A stretch of DNA of 64,000 nt from Methylocaldum sp. 14B (lineage in GTDB: Bacteria > Pseudomonadota > Gammaproteobacteria > Methylococcales > Methylococcaceae): positions 28,336 to 92,335 of the forward strand of contig NZ_MSCV01000025.1 of assembly GCF_002005105.1 (NCBI RefSeq). The letters run 5' to 3'. The notes under the pieces are model-generated. The model did no database searches and was not told the origin of the DNA. It saw only the letters and a program-made list of their open reading frames with translations. Of this stretch, positions 48,515-59,914 are shown piece by piece (within the stretch, counting starts at the first letter, position 1; the number at the start of each line of letters is the position of its first letter). Position numbers and translations under genes: made by a program.

Positions 48515-49021
48515 CAATTTACTCCTACATGCTTTTAGTGACGTTAACTCGAGAGATATTACCGAATTCGCTTCGTTAAAAATAACCAGGCATTTTCCCG
48601 GCCAAGATCCAGTACGATTCTCTGCATCCGTTTCTTGGTCATTGGTAATCGCCATATTCTACTGTTAAAGAATTTACGGGCACATAGAGCGAGCTGGCCA
48701 CTGCAAATTAAAACCACGAAAATAAGACCGCACAAAATTAAATAAGTTAGGCCTACCGTATAAAACTAGCACTACTTCCATCCGACATCCCGTTTCACTC
48801 CGACCTTGGCGACCGCTGACACCTCAGTGCCTAAGGTAAATCATCCATAACAGCCCCTCCGGCCAAGAGACAAGATCGCTGGCACTTTCCTTGCGACGTT
48901 CTGCCTTAATCACCTATAATCAATGGTTCCGCCAAGCCGACTAATTCTACGCCGGGTTGCTACTGTCTAGCTTTTTCTGGATAATCCCCGACTCGAACGA
49001 GCCTACTCACAGGTTTACCGT
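48515..49021. other. 507-base gap between tatA and panD
   Basis: No supportable gene or RNA is present. It must hold the tatA promoter and holds a good panD promoter (listed). A short imperfect repeat near 48820-48838 (acctcagtgcctaaggt) is the only other pattern. Confidence 0.4.
48891..48920 (+). promoter_or_regulatory. sigma-70 promoter of panD
   Basis: TTGCGA and a perfect TATAAT are 18 bases apart; the expected leader is about 95 bases. Confidence 0.55.
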
Positions 49022-49402
49022 ATGCAAACGATGATGCTCAAAGCAAAGCTACACAGAGCTCGAGTGACACACTCCGAACTCGAGTATGAGGGCTCTTGTG
49101 CCATTGATGGTTTGCTACTCGAACGCTCGGGAATCAGAGAATATGAACAAATCCACATTTATAATGTTAACAACGGGCAAAGGTTCACTACCTACGCCAT
49201 TCGCGCACAAGAGGGATCGGGCGTAATTTCTGTCAATGGCGCTGCCGCTCGTCTTGCTGCTCCTGGAGACGTCATGATTATATGCGCCTACGTAGGGTTA
49301 AATCAGAGCGAACTCATCGGCTATAAACCCACACTGATCTATCTTGGAGAACACAACCAAATCGTCCGGACGGGTCAGTCGATACCCATACAAGCAGCCT
49401 GA
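49022..49402 (+). CDS. panD: aspartate 1-decarboxylase
   Basis: PanD makes beta-alanine for pantothenate and CoA. It is synthesised as an inactive proenzyme that cuts itself between G24 and S25 to give a pyruvoyl group; YEGSCAIDG shows this site. The 126-residue length and the S25 position support the start at 49022. Tyr in TTYAIRA and the [15 protein letters not shown] core are conserved. It stands alone, without panBC. Confidence 0.97.
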   Translation: MQTMMLKAKLHRARVTHSELEYEGSCAIDGLLLERSGIREYEQIHIYNVNNGQRFTTYAIRAQEGSGVISVNGAAARLAAPGDVMIICAYVGLNQSELIGYKPTLIYLGEHNQIVRTGQSIPIQAA

Positions 49403-49496
49403 GCTCAACTGCGTCACCTACTGATTTAGCGGTTTGCATTTAATAACTTAGCCGAATCGCCGGGACTAACTGACAGTTCGCCATCGTGCCGCCAAT

Positions 49497-50306
49497 TCAC
49501 ATCCGCAAAACCGCCGCGGTCACATCCGCAGCCTGACGGTTGGGCTTAACATCGTGCACGCGAAACAAAGCCACTCCAGCCGATACTCCAAGAACAGTAG
49601 TTGCTATCGTCGCCCCCACCAGTTCCGGCGGATGACTCTCGCCGCAGATCGCCCCCATAAAGCGCTTCCTGCTTGTCCCTAATAAAACCTTATAACCCGT
49701 CGCCACGAAGCGACTTAGCTCTTTAATCAACCGCAGATTGTCGTCTTTCCGCTTTCCAAACCCGATGCCAGGATCGATGACAATGTTCTCGGCCGCAACC
49801 CCTTCTTTCATTGCAGCTTCTGCCCGTTCCATTAAGAACACCAATACTTCTTCGACTACATCCGTATACACGGGGTTATCTTGCATACCTTTTGGCTTGC
49901 CCTGCATATGCATAAGTACCAACGGCACACCAACCTTTGCTGCTACCGAGAACATCCTTGGGTCATCCCTACCGGCTGAGATATCATTCACCATGTTTAC
50001 GCCAGCAGATATCGCTTCCTCTGCGACGCGACTTCTTGTCGTATCGACGCTTAACATCACATTGTGCGGCAAATGGCTGCGCAAAGTACGAACGACCGGA
50101 ATGACGCGGCTAAGTTGCGCCTCTTCGCTAACCGGCTCTGAGCCGGGCCGCGTCGACTCCCCACCGATATCGATGATATCCGCACCCTCTAATACCATAC
50201 GTTGCGCATGCAATAACGCGTCCGCTGGCACACAATACCGGCCACCATCCGAAAAGCTATCTGGAGTTACGTTCAGAATCCCCATGATAAGGGGCTTATA
50301 TTGCAT
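49497..50306 (-). CDS. folP: dihydropteroate synthase
   Basis: FolP joins pteridine diphosphate with para-aminobenzoate in folate synthesis and is the sulfonamide target. The start at 50306 (MQYKPLIMGILNVTPDSF) gives 269 residues; a GTG at 50330 is possible. The signatures ILNVTPDSFSDGG and IDIGGESTRPGS are complete. It lies after rplQ on the same strand, separated by hairpins. Confidence 0.95.
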   Translation of the reverse strand: MQYKPLIMGILNVTPDSFSDGGRYCVPADALLHAQRMVLEGADIIDIGGESTRPGSEPVSEEAQLSRVIPVVRTLRSHLPHNVMLSVDTTRSRVAEEAISAGVNMVNDISAGRDDPRMFSVAAKVGVPLVLMHMQGKPKGMQDNPVYTDVVEEVLVFLMERAEAAMKEGVAAENIVIDPGIGFGKRKDDNLRLIKELSRFVATGYKVLLGTSRKRFMGAICGESHPPELVGATIATTVLGVSAGVALFRVHDVKPNRQAADVTAAVLRM

Positions 50307-50456
50307 GACGGAGTTCCCGCGCAAGAGCACCGTTAGATGCCGAAAATTCCGCTTGGTGACGGTAGTATAAATGAGCGACCGATATTTTCTCAGCCGCTTC
50401 CTACGTTATATGAGTAGGCTAGGCAATGCGGAAAACTTTACTTTGCTGCAGAGCAA

Positions 50457-50501
50457 TTGGCCCGCATAAGCGGGCCAACGACATTGGCCATTCAGGCCAA
50501 T
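50457..50501 (-). terminator. double hairpin after rplQ
   Basis: Reading the minus strand, a 7-bp stem ATTGGCC/GGCCAAT (50483-50501) is followed by a 9-bp stem TTGGCCCGC/GCGGGCCAA (50457-50478) with a TTAT loop. It is the probable end of the alpha operon. The T-run is short. Confidence 0.55.
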
Positions 50502-50527
50502 CTTGCACCTTAGCCGGCGTCCGGCTC

Positions 50528-50893
50528 TTATGCGTTTGACCGATCAACAAGTTCTACGTATGCCATGGGTGTGGCATCGCCCCTGCGGAAACCGCATTTC
50601 AAAATCCTTAAATAGCCACCCGGCCGATCCTTAAATCGGGGTCCTAACTCGTCGAACAGTTTTACGACTGCGTCACGGTCTCTGATACGCGCAAACGCAA
50701 GGCGTCGTGCGGCTACGCTATTCTTCTTCGACAAGGTGATCAAAGGCTCAGCAAACCGCCTGATCTCTTTCGCTTTCGGCAAAGTCGTTTGAATGATCTC
50801 ATGTTGGATCAAGGAGGCAGTTAGGTTTCGAAACAAGGCGTTTCGGTGACTGCCGGTAATATTTAGTTTTCTACCCGAATTACGATGCCGCAT
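50528..50893 (-). CDS. rplQ: 50S ribosomal protein L17
   Basis: L17 binds 23S rRNA near the exit tunnel. The 121-residue protein begins [20 protein letters not shown] and ends near [22 protein letters not shown], the full family pattern. It is last in the S10-spc-alpha array, 19 bases after rpoA. Confidence 0.98.
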   Translation of the reverse strand: MRHRNSGRKLNITGSHRNALFRNLTASLIQHEIIQTTLPKAKEIRRFAEPLITLSKKNSVAARRLAFARIRDRDAVVKLFDELGPRFKDRPGGYLRILKCGFRRGDATPMAYVELVDRSNA

Positions 50894-50912
50894 TTGTTAC
50901 ACCCACACAAAT

Positions 50913-51908
50913 TTAAGAGTCTTGTTGGTCACGTTTAAGACCCTCGGGAGGCCAATTTTCAAGTCGCATACCAAGTGACAAACCCTTCGTCGCCAAAACA
51001 TCCTTAATTTCAGTCAGCGACTTCTTTCCAAGGTTTGGGGTTTTGAGCAAATCCACTTCGGTCCTTTGAATCAGATCGCCGATGTAGAATATGTTTTCCG
51101 CCTTCAAGCAATTAGCGGAGCGAACAGTCAGTTCGAGATCATCAACCGACCGAAGCAGCAACGGATCGAACTGCGGCCTTTCTTCGCTGATTCTCGGCGT
51201 CTCCTCACTTTTGAGGGCAACGAATACCGATAGGTGTTCGTTCAAAATCGATGCAGCTTGTCGAACCGCTTCTTCTGGATCAACCGTCCCATTAGTTTCC
51301 AGCTCCAGAATAAGCTTATCTAGATCCGTACGCTGCTCGACACGAGCGTTCTCTACCAAATACGAGACGCGCCGAATCGGGCTAAAAGAAGCGTCGATAT
51401 TAAGCACGCCAACTGCGGTTTCCGCCTGCCCGGAATTCCGCGCGCCCACCGGCTGATATCCTCGACCCTTTTCAACTTTGAGCGTCATGCTTAACTTCCC
51501 GGAGTGCGTCAGATTCGCGATCTCCAACTCCGGGTTAAGAATTTCCGCATCGTGGGTAAGCTCTATGTCGCTTGCGGTAACTTTGCCAGGACCCGACTTG
51601 TTTATCTTAAGCGTAACCTCTTGTCCGGTCGGTATACGAATCGCGAGGTTCTTAAGGTTCAAAAGAATGTCAATAACGTCTTCTTGAACGCCATCTATCG
51701 TAGAGTACTCATGCAATACCCCTTCTATTGTTACTTCCGTAACTGCACAGCCGGGTATCGAGGAGAGCAGAACTCGCCTCAGCGCATTGCCCAGGGTATG
51801 ACCAAACCCCCTTTCCAGAGGCTCGATTACAATCCTCGCACTGTTTCGATCTATGGGATTGACGTCAACCAACCGCGGTTTAATTAGATTCGCCAAGTAG
51901 TTTTGCAT
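50913..51908 (-). CDS. rpoA: RNA polymerase subunit alpha
   Basis: The alpha subunit dimer nucleates RNA polymerase assembly, and its C-terminal domain contacts UP elements and activators. The 331-residue protein has the N-domain with [22 protein letters not shown] (about 32-53), a flexible linker near 235 and the alpha-CTD from about 245 ([38 protein letters not shown]). Confidence 0.98.
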   Translation of the reverse strand: MQNYLANLIKPRLVDVNPIDRNSARIVIEPLERGFGHTLGNALRRVLLSSIPGCAVTEVTIEGVLHEYSTIDGVQEDVIDILLNLKNLAIRIPTGQEVTLKINKSGPGKVTASDIELTHDAEILNPELEIANLTHSGKLSMTLKVEKGRGYQPVGARNSGQAETAVGVLNIDASFSPIRRVSYLVENARVEQRTDLDKLILELETNGTVDPEEAVRQAASILNEHLSVFVALKSEETPRISEERPQFDPLLLRSVDDLELTVRSANCLKAENIFYIGDLIQRTEVDLLKTPNLGKKSLTEIKDVLATKGLSLGMRLENWPPEGLKRDQQDS

Positions 51909-51924
51909 CGATTAGGAACAACAA

Positions 51925-52545
51925 TTATTTGGAGTACAACTCGACAACCAGTTGCTCGTTTATTTCAGCGCCCAGATCACTACGTTCAGGCACTGACTTA
52001 AACACGCCCCGCATTTGCTTTGCGTCGACATCCACCCAAGCAGGAAATCCATACTGTTCCAAAACTTGCAGTGCATCTTTAACTCTTAGCTGATTCTTTG
52101 CCTTTTCCCGTACTGAGACAACATCTCCTGGCGCGACTTGGTAGGACGGCACATTCAAGACCTTGCCATTAACCGTAATCGCTTTGTGGCTAACAAGCTG
52201 GCGCGCTTCGGCCCTGGTGGAAGCAAAACCCATGCGATAGACCACGTTATCTAAACGAGACTCGAGCAGGTTCAGCAAGTTTTCGCCGGTTGATCCCTTT
52301 CTGCTCGACGCGGCCTTATAATAATTCCGGAATTGGCGCTCCAATACGCCGTAAATTCTGCGCAGCTTCTGCTTCTCGCGGAGCTGAGTTGCGTAGTCCG
52401 ACATACGGGCGCGCTTCTGGCCGTGCTGCCCCGGCTGTTGATCGAGCTTGCACTTTCCTTCGAGCGACTTGCCGCGCGATTTAAGAAACAGATCCGTGCC
52501 TTCTCTTCTACTGAGCTTGCACTTCGGCCCTAGATATCTAGCCAT
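51925..52545 (-). CDS. rpsD: 30S ribosomal protein S4
   Basis: S4 starts 30S assembly and, in many gammaproteobacteria, represses translation of the alpha operon. It has 206 residues; [21 protein letters not shown] and the S4 RNA-binding domain [28 protein letters not shown] are clear. Confidence 0.98.
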   Translation of the reverse strand: MARYLGPKCKLSRREGTDLFLKSRGKSLEGKCKLDQQPGQHGQKRARMSDYATQLREKQKLRRIYGVLERQFRNYYKAASSRKGSTGENLLNLLESRLDNVVYRMGFASTRAEARQLVSHKAITVNGKVLNVPSYQVAPGDVVSVREKAKNQLRVKDALQVLEQYGFPAWVDVDAKQMRGVFKSVPERSDLGAEINEQLVVELYSK

Positions 52546-52560
52546 TTTTCGCCCCTCTGC

Positions 52561-52947
52561 TTATACCCGCCGTTTCTTTGGAGGACGGCACCCATTGTGC
52601 GGTATCGGTGTGTCATCAATAATATTCGTGATCTTAAATCCCATATTATTGAGCGTCCTTACCGCCGACTCTCTGCCTGGCCCAGGTCCCTTTATTCGCA
52701 CATCCAGATTCTTCACGCCATAATCCTTTACTATGCTTCCCACCTTTTCTGCGGCGACCTGAGCAGCAAACGGCGTGCTTTTCCGAGACCCGCGAAACCC
52801 CGAGGCCCCAGCAGTTGCCCATGCGAGCGCATTACCCTTACGATCTGTAATCGTTATTATGGTGTTATTGAATGACGCGCTGATGTGAACAACTCCGTCA
52901 GAAATATCTCGTTTAATCCGTTTTGCGGGACGACTAGATGCAGCCAT
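52561..52947 (-). CDS. rpsK: 30S ribosomal protein S11
   Basis: S11 binds the 30S platform near the mRNA exit. The protein has 128 residues, with [22 protein letters not shown] near the start and the terminal [11 protein letters not shown], both standard. Confidence 0.98.
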   Translation of the reverse strand: MAASSRPAKRIKRDISDGVVHISASFNNTIITITDRKGNALAWATAGASGFRGSRKSTPFAAQVAAEKVGSIVKDYGVKNLDVRIKGPGPGRESAVRTLNNMGFKITNIIDDTPIPHNGCRPPKKRRV

Positions 52948-52980
52948 GTCGATGTCTTACCTCGAAACCACTCTTTAGAT

Positions 52981-53337
52981 TTATTTGCGAATCGGCCGTC
53001 GCGGACCTTTTCTGGTTCGTGCGTTAGTACGGGTCCGTTGCCCGCGAACAGGGAGACCTCGCCGATGCCGCATTCCACGATAACAACCCAAGTCCATTAG
53101 GCGCTTGATATTCATCGCGCTCTCGCGCCGAAGATCCCCTTCCACAACAAACTTCGCAACTTCCTCGCGGATGCGCTCGATATCACTGTCCCCGAGTTCC
53201 CTGACCTTAACCGAGGGGCTCAGACCAACGTTCTCACAAATCAGTGATGCCCTAGATCTGCCGATACCATAAATCGCCGTAAGCGAAATAACTAGGTGCT
53301 TGTGATCCGGGATATTAACTCCCGCAATTCGTGCCAT
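52981..53337 (-). CDS. rpsM: 30S ribosomal protein S13
   Basis: S13 in the 30S head contacts the 50S and the P-site tRNA. It has 118 residues; [20 protein letters not shown] and [27 protein letters not shown] are the family ends. It is the first gene of the alpha operon proper, 83 bases after rpmJ. Confidence 0.98.
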   Translation of the reverse strand: MARIAGVNIPDHKHLVISLTAIYGIGRSRASLICENVGLSPSVKVRELGDSDIERIREEVAKFVVEGDLRRESAMNIKRLMDLGCYRGMRHRRGLPVRGQRTRTNARTRKGPRRPIRK

Positions 53338-53420
53338 TTATCCTGCCTCCACATCAACTCTCTAGACTTAGGCTGAATCTCGCATCATACCACGTCATTT
53401 AAGAATACGCTATTCAATGA

Positions 53421-53534
53421 TTAGCCTTGGCGCTGCTTATGACGCGCATCCTTACATATTATGCGAACAATCCCTTTTCTCTTCAAAATCTTGCAGTTTC
53501 GGCAGATCTTCTTAACTGACGCACGAACCTTCAT
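53421..53534 (-). CDS. rpmJ: 50S ribosomal protein L36
   Basis: L36 is a 37-residue zinc-ribbon protein. Reading the minus strand, [20 protein letters not shown] is followed by [17 protein letters not shown] and TAA. The C-x2-C ... C-x4-H zinc ligands are intact, so it is the zinc-dependent form. It is too short for most length cut-offs, and it sits between secY and rpsM as in E. coli. Confidence 0.96.
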   Translation of the reverse strand: MKVRASVKKICRNCKILKRKGIVRIICKDARHKQRQG

Positions 53535-53577
53535 TAAAATTCCCCTGATGATTGTAAACCGTGATTCTAAAACCAGG

Positions 53578-54903
53578 TTAACTGAGCTTGATATTGGACT
53601 TCTTTAGTAAACCTTCATACTGGTGCGAAATGATGTAGGTTTGGATTTGTGACATAAAATCCATTACCACCACCACTATGATCAGCAGAGAGGTTCCGCC
53701 GAAATAGAACGGCACGTTCCAATAAACGATTAAAAATTCGGGCAGCAAGCATACAGCGGTAATGTAAATGGCGCCCGCCAATGTCAAACGCGTCATCACG
53801 GCATCAATATAGGCTGCGGTTTGCTGGCCAGGCCTGACACCCGGAATAAACGCGCCCGATTTCTTCAGGTTCTCCGCCGTTTCATTCGAGTTGAACACCA
53901 ACGCGGCATAGAAAAAGCAAAAAAAGACGATCGCGCCGGCGTAGCACAACACGTATAGCGGTTGCCCGGGTGATAAAGTTGTGGCGATATCCTGCAGCCA
54001 ACCAAGGTTCTTAGTGTTTCCGAACCAACCCGCCAACGTTGCAGGAAATAGGATGATACTAGACGCAAATATCGGCGGTATCACACCCGACATATTCAAC
54101 TTCAAGGGCAGAAAACTCTTGTGAGCAGCATACATCCGCCGTCCTTCCTGCCGTTTCGCATAATTAATGGTAATCCGCCGCTGCCCCCGCTCAACAAACA
54201 CGACGAGCGCCGTTACTGCTAGCGCAATACCAAACAGAGCGACGATACTCATCATGCTCAATTCACCGGTTCGCGCTAATTCGAGGGTGCCGCCAACTGC
54301 CGACGGAAGCCCAGCCACAATACCGGCAAAAATTATGATAGATATCCCATTTCCAATCCCTCGTTCCGTAACCTGCTCGCCAAGCCACATCAAAAACACG
54401 GTTCCGCAGACCAGCGACACAGCCGTGATAAACAGGAAGTGAATTCCCGGGCTAATAACGACAGGGACACCTGAGGCGGATTGGTTTTGTAGCGCAAGCC
54501 CGACTCCGATGGCCTGGAACGTTGCGAGAAAAACGGTGCCGTACCTTGTGTACTGGTTGATTTTTTTCCGCCCTGACTCACCCTCTTTTTTTATCTGCTC
54601 CAGCTTCGGGATTACGCCTGCCATCAATTGCATAATGATTGAAGCCGAGATATACGGCATGATCCCAAGAGCAAATATACTCAGGCGCTTCAGCGCGCCC
54701 CCTGAAAACATGTTCACCATGTCCAGTATCGACCCGCCTTGCTGCGCGAACATCGCAGCCAAAGCCTTTGGATCAACTCCAGGAATGGGAACGTGTGCCC
54801 CAATTCGGTAAACGACGAGAGCGCCGATTACGAAGAGAAGCCGTTGGCGAAGCTCTGTGAGCCTACCAAACCTTTCGCTTAGGGTGGAGTTCGCGATGCT
54901 CAC
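53578..54903 (-). CDS. secY: preprotein translocase subunit SecY
   Basis: SecY is the channel for protein export and membrane insertion. The 441-residue protein has ten membrane helices; [12 protein letters not shown] (loop 1, residues 34-45) and [20 protein letters not shown] with the cytosolic ribosome and SecA contacts are conserved. It starts directly after the rplO stop. Confidence 0.98.
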   Translation of the reverse strand: MSIANSTLSERFGRLTELRQRLLFVIGALVVYRIGAHVPIPGVDPKALAAMFAQQGGSILDMVNMFSGGALKRLSIFALGIMPYISASIIMQLMAGVIPKLEQIKKEGESGRKKINQYTRYGTVFLATFQAIGVGLALQNQSASGVPVVISPGIHFLFITAVSLVCGTVFLMWLGEQVTERGIGNGISIIIFAGIVAGLPSAVGGTLELARTGELSMMSIVALFGIALAVTALVVFVERGQRRITINYAKRQEGRRMYAAHKSFLPLKLNMSGVIPPIFASSIILFPATLAGWFGNTKNLGWLQDIATTLSPGQPLYVLCYAGAIVFFCFFYAALVFNSNETAENLKKSGAFIPGVRPGQQTAAYIDAVMTRLTLAGAIYITAVCLLPEFLIVYWNVPFYFGGTSLLIIVVVVMDFMSQIQTYIISHQYEGLLKKSNIKLS

Positions 54904-55338
54904 TTATGCCTCGATTGTGCCGCCAGCCGCTTCGATTTTTGAACGCGCGCCCTTCGTAACTTTAATGCCGACAAGGGTCACCGAGGACGTCAACTCTCCC
55001 GAGTCAATAACCTTGACAGAGCGAGCCTGCGCCGGAACCAAATTTGCCGCCTTTAACGCTTGGATATCGACTTTCTCGCCAGCCAGCCGATTAAGTTCGT
55101 TTAACCGAACCTCAGCGACGAACGCTTTTACTCTCGATTTAAATCCGACTTTCGGCAGTCTCCGTTGAAGCGGCATCTGTCCGCCTTCGAATCCTACCTT
55201 ATGAAAGCCTCCGGCTCGGGCTTTTTGGCCTTTATGTCCTTTTCCGCTGGTCTTACCCAATGTAGAGCCAATGCCGCGCCCGACGCGGGTTCTCTTTTTT
55301 CTGCTGCCTTCCGACGGCCTAATCGAATTTAGGAACAT
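54904..55338 (-). CDS. rplO: 50S ribosomal protein L15
   Basis: L15 joins the 50S late and contacts the peptidyl-transferase region. It has 144 residues with the Gly/Arg-rich start [24 protein letters not shown] and [18 protein letters not shown]. It is directly adjacent to rpmD and secY. Confidence 0.98.
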   Translation of the reverse strand: MFLNSIRPSEGSRKKRTRVGRGIGSTLGKTSGKGHKGQKARAGGFHKVGFEGGQMPLQRRLPKVGFKSRVKAFVAEVRLNELNRLAGEKVDIQALKAANLVPAQARSVKVIDSGELTSSVTLVGIKVTKGARSKIEAAGGTIEA

Positions 55339-55524
55339 TTAAGCATCCTCAATCTTGAGCATGTACGCAACCTTGTTGATCATCCCGCAGTTAGCCGGTG
55401 TTGCGCTAACGTATACCGGTCGGTGCATACGTCTGATGCCAAGCCCGCGAAGACACGCCTGGTGAGACTTAAGACGCCCGATCTCGCTCTTTATCTGCGT
55501 AACTTTGAGTTGCTTCTCGCTCAT
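55339..55524 (-). CDS. rpmD: 50S ribosomal protein L30
   Basis: L30 has 61 residues, with [26 protein letters not shown] typical of the short bacterial form. Its start overlaps the rpsE stop by four bases, so the two genes are translationally coupled. Confidence 0.97.
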   Translation of the reverse strand: MSEKQLKVTQIKSEIGRLKSHQACLRGLGIRRMHRPVYVSATPANCGMINKVAYMLKIEDA

Positions 55525-56039
55525 TTATCTTTCCCCGAACGATTATCTGCCAATTTCCCGCGCTTGGCTGCGATGGAACGAGGGTCTCTGATCCCCGTCA
55601 GTCCTTTAATCGTTGCGCGAACGACGTTAATGGGGTTATTTGTTCCAATACACTTGGCAAGCACATTATGTATGCCAACAACCTCGAATACCGCGCGCAT
55701 CGCACCTCCCGCGATGATCCCGGTACCTTGAGATGCCGGCTGCATAAATACCTTGGCAGCCCCAGTGCTAGCAGTGATTGCGTAATGCAAGGTGTCACCG
55801 TTGAGGCTCACCTTACGCATATTTCTCCGGGCTTGCTCCATTGACTTCTGGATCGCGACAGGAACTTCGCGCGCTTTGCACAAGCCATACCCGATCCGAC
55901 CATTCCCGTCACCAACAACAGTTAACGCGGTGAACCCGAACTGACGGCCGCCCTTTACAACTTTGGCGACGCGCCTGACCGCCACCAACTTTTCCTGAAA
56001 CCCTTCGGCCGAACTGCTCTGAACGTTTAGGCTCGCCAT
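55521..56039 (-). CDS. rpsE: 30S ribosomal protein S5
   Basis: S5 affects decoding accuracy. It has 172 residues: an N-terminal double-stranded RNA-binding domain ([24 protein letters not shown]) and a C-domain with [19 protein letters not shown]. Confidence 0.98.
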   Translation of the reverse strand: MASLNVQSSSAEGFQEKLVAVRRVAKVVKGGRQFGFTALTVVGDGNGRIGYGLCKAREVPVAIQKSMEQARRNMRKVSLNGDTLHYAITASTGAAKVFMQPASQGTGIIAGGAMRAVFEVVGIHNVLAKCIGTNNPINVVRATIKGLTGIRDPRSIAAKRGKLADNRSGKDK

Positions 56040-56047
56040 AACTCCCC

Positions 56048-56404
56048 CTAAAACCCAAGCCCGGCTTCACGCGCGGCGTCAGCCAATGCTTTGACACGAC
56101 CGTGATATTTGAATCCTGATCGATCGAAGGCCACATTTGATACTCCCGCCGACAGCGCCCGTTCCGCTATTAGCCTGCCAATCGCTTTGGCCGCCTCAAC
56201 GTTTCCGGTCGACGCCAAGCTGGCCTTGATATCCGGCTGCAACGTAGATGCCGACGCGAGGACCAGCGCCCCATCGGCGCTCGTTACCTGTGCATAGATA
56301 TGACGCGGCGTCCGATGGACGGTAAGCCGATTCACGCCTAATGACTTGATGATCGCTCTGGCTTTCGTCGCCCGCTTCAATCTCGCCGATTTCTTATCCA
56401 TCAA
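56048..56404 (-). CDS. rplR: 50S ribosomal protein L18
   Basis: L18 binds 5S rRNA in the central protuberance. It has 118 residues; [14 protein letters not shown] and [25 protein letters not shown] are the family signatures. It is between rplF and rpsE with 4- and 8-base gaps. Confidence 0.98.
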   Translation of the reverse strand: MMDKKSARLKRATKARAIIKSLGVNRLTVHRTPRHIYAQVTSADGALVLASASTLQPDIKASLASTGNVEAAKAIGRLIAERALSAGVSNVAFDRSGFKYHGRVKALADAAREAGLGF

Positions 56405-56408
56405 TCAC

Positions 56409-56942
56409 CTACTTCTTTTTCGCTTCTTTTCTGACGACTTCCTCTTCCGCGTATCGAACACCTTTTCCCTTATAAGGCTCCGGTGGTCGATATGCTCTGA
56501 TGTCGGCAGCAACCTGACCCACCCGCTGTTTGTCGCACCCCTTGACCACAATCTCGGTCTGGGAGGGCGTTTCGATCGTAATACCCTCCGGAGCGGTAAG
56601 CTCAAGAGGGTGGGAAAATCCCAGCGAGAGACTCAATACGTCTCCTTTCGCTTGAGCCCTATAGCCAACGCCAACCATCGTCAATTTACGAGCGAAGCCA
56701 ACGCTCACGCCCGTTACCATATTCGCAATGTTTGCACGCGTGCTACCAGCAAGCGCATTAGCTTGTCTATCGGCTTTATCGGCTAAAATCGATATATGAC
56801 CGTCTGCGATTTCAACTCGAACTTTGGGACTCAAACTGCGAGTCAGCGCACCTTTAGCACCCTTTACGGTGATTACGTCACCGGAAATGCTAGCCTCCAC
56901 TCCTTTCGGAAGAGCGACCGGATTTTTTGCTATTCTGGACAT
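56409..56942 (-). CDS. rplF: 50S ribosomal protein L6
   Basis: L6 supports the factor-binding site of the 50S. The protein has 177 residues and two homologous domains; [18 protein letters not shown] begins it and [24 protein letters not shown] ends it. Confidence 0.98.
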   Translation of the reverse strand: MSRIAKNPVALPKGVEASISGDVITVKGAKGALTRSLSPKVRVEIADGHISILADKADRQANALAGSTRANIANMVTGVSVGFARKLTMVGVGYRAQAKGDVLSLSLGFSHPLELTAPEGITIETPSQTEIVVKGCDKQRVGQVAADIRAYRPPEPYKGKGVRYAEEEVVRKEAKKK

Positions 56943-56962
56943 TGATAAGTCTCTATGCTCGA

Positions 56963-57358
56963 TTACGACACCAGACAGAGGACCTCGCCACCATGCCCAC
57001 CCTCTCGTGCATCCTTGTCTGTCATAACGCCTTTCGAGGTGGACACGATCGCCGTACCTAGCCCGCCCAGAATCAGGGGAAGCTTGTCTTTCGATCGGTA
57101 AATGCGACGGCCGGGCTTACTGACGCGTTCGAACTGCTCGATAACGGGCTGCCCTTTGTAATACTTGAGCTGCACACAAAGCGAGGCCTTCCCGGCATCC
57201 TGGCTTACCTGATAATCCGTGATGTAGCCTTCGTCCTTCAATACGCGGCATACTGCGATTTTAACGTTCGACGACGGCATAACGACTTCGTTTTTTCCGG
57301 CGGCTTGCCCGTTTCTTATACGGATGATCATATCAGCCAACGGATCGGTCATACTCAT
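56963..57358 (-). CDS. rpsH: 30S ribosomal protein S8
   Basis: S8 binds the central domain of 16S rRNA and in E. coli represses the spc operon at the rplE region. It has 131 residues, with [20 protein letters not shown] at the start and [15 protein letters not shown] near the end. Confidence 0.98.
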   Translation of the reverse strand: MSMTDPLADMIIRIRNGQAAGKNEVVMPSSNVKIAVCRVLKDEGYITDYQVSQDAGKASLCVQLKYYKGQPVIEQFERVSKPGRRIYRSKDKLPLILGGLGTAIVSTSKGVMTDKDAREGGHGGEVLCLVS

Positions 57359-57419
57359 TTCAAATTCTCCGTAAACAAAACGGTTGGGCTCAGACGGTGA
57401 TTGGGTCGACGATCCACTC

Positions 57420-57725
57420 TTACCAGCTTGCCTTCGTCACGCCCGGCACATCGCCGCGCATAACCGACTCACGCAGCTTATTCCGTCCGAGACCGAACTT
57501 CCGATAGAACCCGTGCGGCCTACCGGTCAAACTGCACCGGTTGTGGAGGCGCGACGGCGACGCGTCTCTGGGGAGCTGTTGAAGCTTTAGTTGCGCTTGG
57601 TATTTCTCTTCATCCGTCGACGACACACTCTGAACGATGGTTTTCAGCTCAGCCCGCTTTTTGTAGTGCTTGCTAACCAACGCTTGACGCTTCTTTTCTC
57701 GTGCGATCATAGATTTTTTTGCCAT
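57420..57725 (-). CDS. rpsN: 30S ribosomal protein S14 (zinc-independent form)
   Basis: S14 is in the 30S head. The 101-residue long form lacks the C-x2-C pairs of the zinc-binding version: a single Cys occurs in [20 protein letters not shown]. It lies between rplE and rpsH. Confidence 0.97.
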   Translation of the reverse strand: MAKKSMIAREKKRQALVSKHYKKRAELKTIVQSVSSTDEEKYQAQLKLQQLPRDASPSRLHNRCSLTGRPHGFYRKFGLGRNKLRESVMRGDVPGVTKASW

Positions 57726-57733
57726 TGCCGTTC

Positions 57734-58273
57734 CTATGTTCTAAACGGAAACTTAAACTGCTCCAACAGCGCACGGGCTTCGTCATCGCTGCCAGCCGAA
57801 GTCGTAATGGTTATGTCGATACCGCGTATAGCGTCGATTTTGTCGTAATCAATCTCGGGGAAGATGATCTGCTCCCGGACACCCATGCTATAGTTGCCAC
57901 GACCGTCGAATGACCTTGGGCTCAATCCGCGGAAATCTCGAATCCGCGGTATCGCTATATTGACAAGCCGATCCAAAAATTCATACATCCTATCACGCCG
58001 CAGCGTTACTTTGCAGCCTATGGGCATGCCCTCTCTGATCTTGAACCCGGCGATTGACTTTCTGGCGATCGTTACGATGGGTTTTTGGCCGGAGATCTTT
58101 TGCAGGTCTTCCATCGCGTTCTGGAGTATCTTCTTGTCGGCTACGGCTTCGCCTACTCCCATATTAAGGGTGATCTTTTCCAGTCGCGGAACTTGCATTA
58201 CCGATTGGTAGTTAAATCGCTTGATCAGCTGCGGAACTACCTGTTCTTTGTAAATAGATTGAAGCCTAGCCAT
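57734..58273 (-). CDS. rplE: 50S ribosomal protein L5
   Basis: L5 binds 5S rRNA and contacts S13 and the P-site tRNA. The ATG at 58273 ([18 protein letters not shown]) gives 179 residues; the frame extends seven codons further upstream without support. [16 protein letters not shown] and [20 protein letters not shown] are conserved. Confidence 0.98.
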   Translation of the reverse strand: MARLQSIYKEQVVPQLIKRFNYQSVMQVPRLEKITLNMGVGEAVADKKILQNAMEDLQKISGQKPIVTIARKSIAGFKIREGMPIGCKVTLRRDRMYEFLDRLVNIAIPRIRDFRGLSPRSFDGRGNYSMGVREQIIFPEIDYDKIDAIRGIDITITTSAGSDDEARALLEQFKFPFRT

Positions 58274-58290
58274 TTCTGTTATCCGCAAAA

Positions 58291-58608
58291 TCAAACGTCA
58301 ATAACTTCGTTCGTGGACTTGAAATAACGAACCTTTCTACCGTCGGCCAAAAGCTTAAAGCCCACTTTATCGGGTTTGTTTGTTCCCGGGTTATACAGTG
58401 CCACATTAGACCGGTGAATCGGCATAGCCTTTTCAACTATTCCGCCATTTATTCCCCTCATCGGAATCGGTCTTTGGTGTTTCCGAACCAGGTTGATACC
58501 TTCGACGACGACCCGATCGTCCGAGGACACCGACAAGACCGCACCCCGCTTCCCTTTGTCTTTCCCGGTGAGCACTACAACTTGATCGCCTTTCTTAATC
58601 TTTCGCAT
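58291..58608 (-). CDS. rplX: 50S ribosomal protein L24
   Basis: L24 initiates 50S assembly. It has 105 residues with the KOW motif [21 protein letters not shown] (residues 4-24). Confidence 0.98.
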   Translation of the reverse strand: MRKIKKGDQVVVLTGKDKGKRGAVLSVSSDDRVVVEGINLVRKHQRPIPMRGINGGIVEKAMPIHRSNVALYNPGTNKPDKVGFKLLADGRKVRYFKSTNEVIDV

Positions 58609-58624
58609 GACGCAAGGATCCTCG

Positions 58625-58993
58625 TTAAAGTACTTCAGGTGCGAGCGAAATGATCTTCATGAACTTTTCGGACCGCAGTTCTCGCGTAACCGGCCCGAAA
58701 ATGCGCGTGCCGATGGGTTGATGCTGATTGTTAAGCAACACTGCCGCATTGCCGTCGAACCGGACAACCGATCCATCTGTCCGACGAACGCCTTTTCTTG
58801 TCCGCACAACCACGGCATTGTAAACCTCGCCTTTCTTAACGCGTCCGCGAGGAATAGCATCCTTAACGCTAACCTTGATGATGTCGCCGATGTTTGCATA
58901 CCGGCGATGCGAACCACCGAGCACCTTGATGCACATGACCTTTTTAGCGCCGCTGTTATCAGCCACATCCAGGTTGCTTTGCATCTGAATCAT
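58625..58993 (-). CDS. rplN: 50S ribosomal protein L14
   Basis: L14 forms part of the intersubunit bridges. It has exactly 122 residues; [20 protein letters not shown] and [17 protein letters not shown] are the family signatures. It leads the spc operon genes. Confidence 0.98.
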   Translation of the reverse strand: MIQMQSNLDVADNSGAKKVMCIKVLGGSHRRYANIGDIIKVSVKDAIPRGRVKKGEVYNAVVVRTRKGVRRTDGSVVRFDGNAAVLLNNQHQPIGTRIFGPVTRELRSEKFMKIISLAPEVL

Positions 58994-59033
58994 CTTCGAT
59001 ACCCCTTATTTATTGCCGTTGCCCTTCTCGTTG

Positions 59034-59294
59034 TCATTTAGTCCGCTCGACCACTCTGTCCAGCATCCAAACCTTTTTCTTCGATAGCGGACGGCAGGAA
59101 GAAACAACTACGACGTCACCCTCGTGACACTCGTTATTCTCGTCATGGGCCAACACATTGCTCGTTCGACGTACGAACTTTCCATAAACTGGATGAGATA
59201 CCAACCGCTCCACCAGAACCGTGATCGTCTTATCCATTTTGGAGCTGATAACTCTTCCCGTGATGGTACGGGACGTCTTGACTGTTTCGCTCAT
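59034..59294 (-). CDS. rpsQ: 30S ribosomal protein S17
   Basis: S17 binds the 5' domain of 16S rRNA. It has 86 residues; [28 protein letters not shown] is typical. Its start overlaps the rpmC stop by four bases. Confidence 0.97.
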   Translation of the reverse strand: MSETVKTSRTITGRVISSKMDKTITVLVERLVSHPVYGKFVRRTSNVLAHDENNECHEGDVVVVSSCRPLSKKKVWMLDRVVERTK

Positions 59295-59485
59295 ACTGAA
59301 AAGCTCTTTTCGGTTAGAACCGTATTTACCCTGGCGATGTCCCGCCTAATCCCTTGCAGTTGATCCGATTTGGTTAATTGACCGGTAGCCTTTTGCATCC
59401 TGAGGTTAAAGCGCTCTCGGTGAAGTTCGAGCAGCATTTCTTTAAGTTCGCCCTCGGTTTTCGATCTAAGTTCGCTGGCTTTCAT
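59291..59485 (-). CDS. rpmC: 50S ribosomal protein L29
   Basis: L29 lies at the tunnel exit and helps dock trigger factor and SRP. The ATG at 59485 gives 64 residues ([20 protein letters not shown]); a GTG one codon upstream is possible. The ATG shares one base with the rplP TGA stop. Confidence 0.95.
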   Translation of the reverse strand: MKASELRSKTEGELKEMLLELHRERFNLRMQKATGQLTKSDQLQGIRRDIARVNTVLTEKSFSV

Positions 59486-59898
59486 CACATGACCGTCCGA
59501 AACGAAAAAGTTGTCTTTATCGGAAGCTTAGCTGCGGCAAGCTCGAACGCTTCACGCGCTAACTCTTCGCTCACTCCCTCAAGCTCGTAAAGCATCGTGC
59601 CAGGCTTTATCTCCGCGACCCAGTACTCCACGCTTCCTTTTCCACTCCCCATTCGAACTTCGAGCGGCTTTTTCGATATCGGTTTATCGGGAAATACGCG
59701 AATCCACATCTTTCCACCACGCTTAACATGTCGTGTGATAGCACGGCGCGCGGCTTCAACTTGCCTCGCAGTGATCCTTCCCCTCTCCACGGCCTTCAGA
59801 CCAAACTCGCCGAAACTGACCCGGTTACCTTTGGTGGCGAGGCCTGTGTTTCTGCCTTTCTGCTGTTTTCTATATTTCGTTCTCTTCGGCTGCAACAT
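59485..59898 (-). CDS. rplP: 50S ribosomal protein L16
   Basis: L16 is needed for the A-site region. It has 137 residues; [21 protein letters not shown] and [22 protein letters not shown] are conserved. Confidence 0.98.
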   Translation of the reverse strand: MLQPKRTKYRKQQKGRNTGLATKGNRVSFGEFGLKAVERGRITARQVEAARRAITRHVKRGGKMWIRVFPDKPISKKPLEVRMGSGKGSVEYWVAEIKPGTMLYELEGVSEELAREAFELAAAKLPIKTTFSFRTVM

Positions 59899-59914
59899 GG
59901 TCTACTAGCCCCGG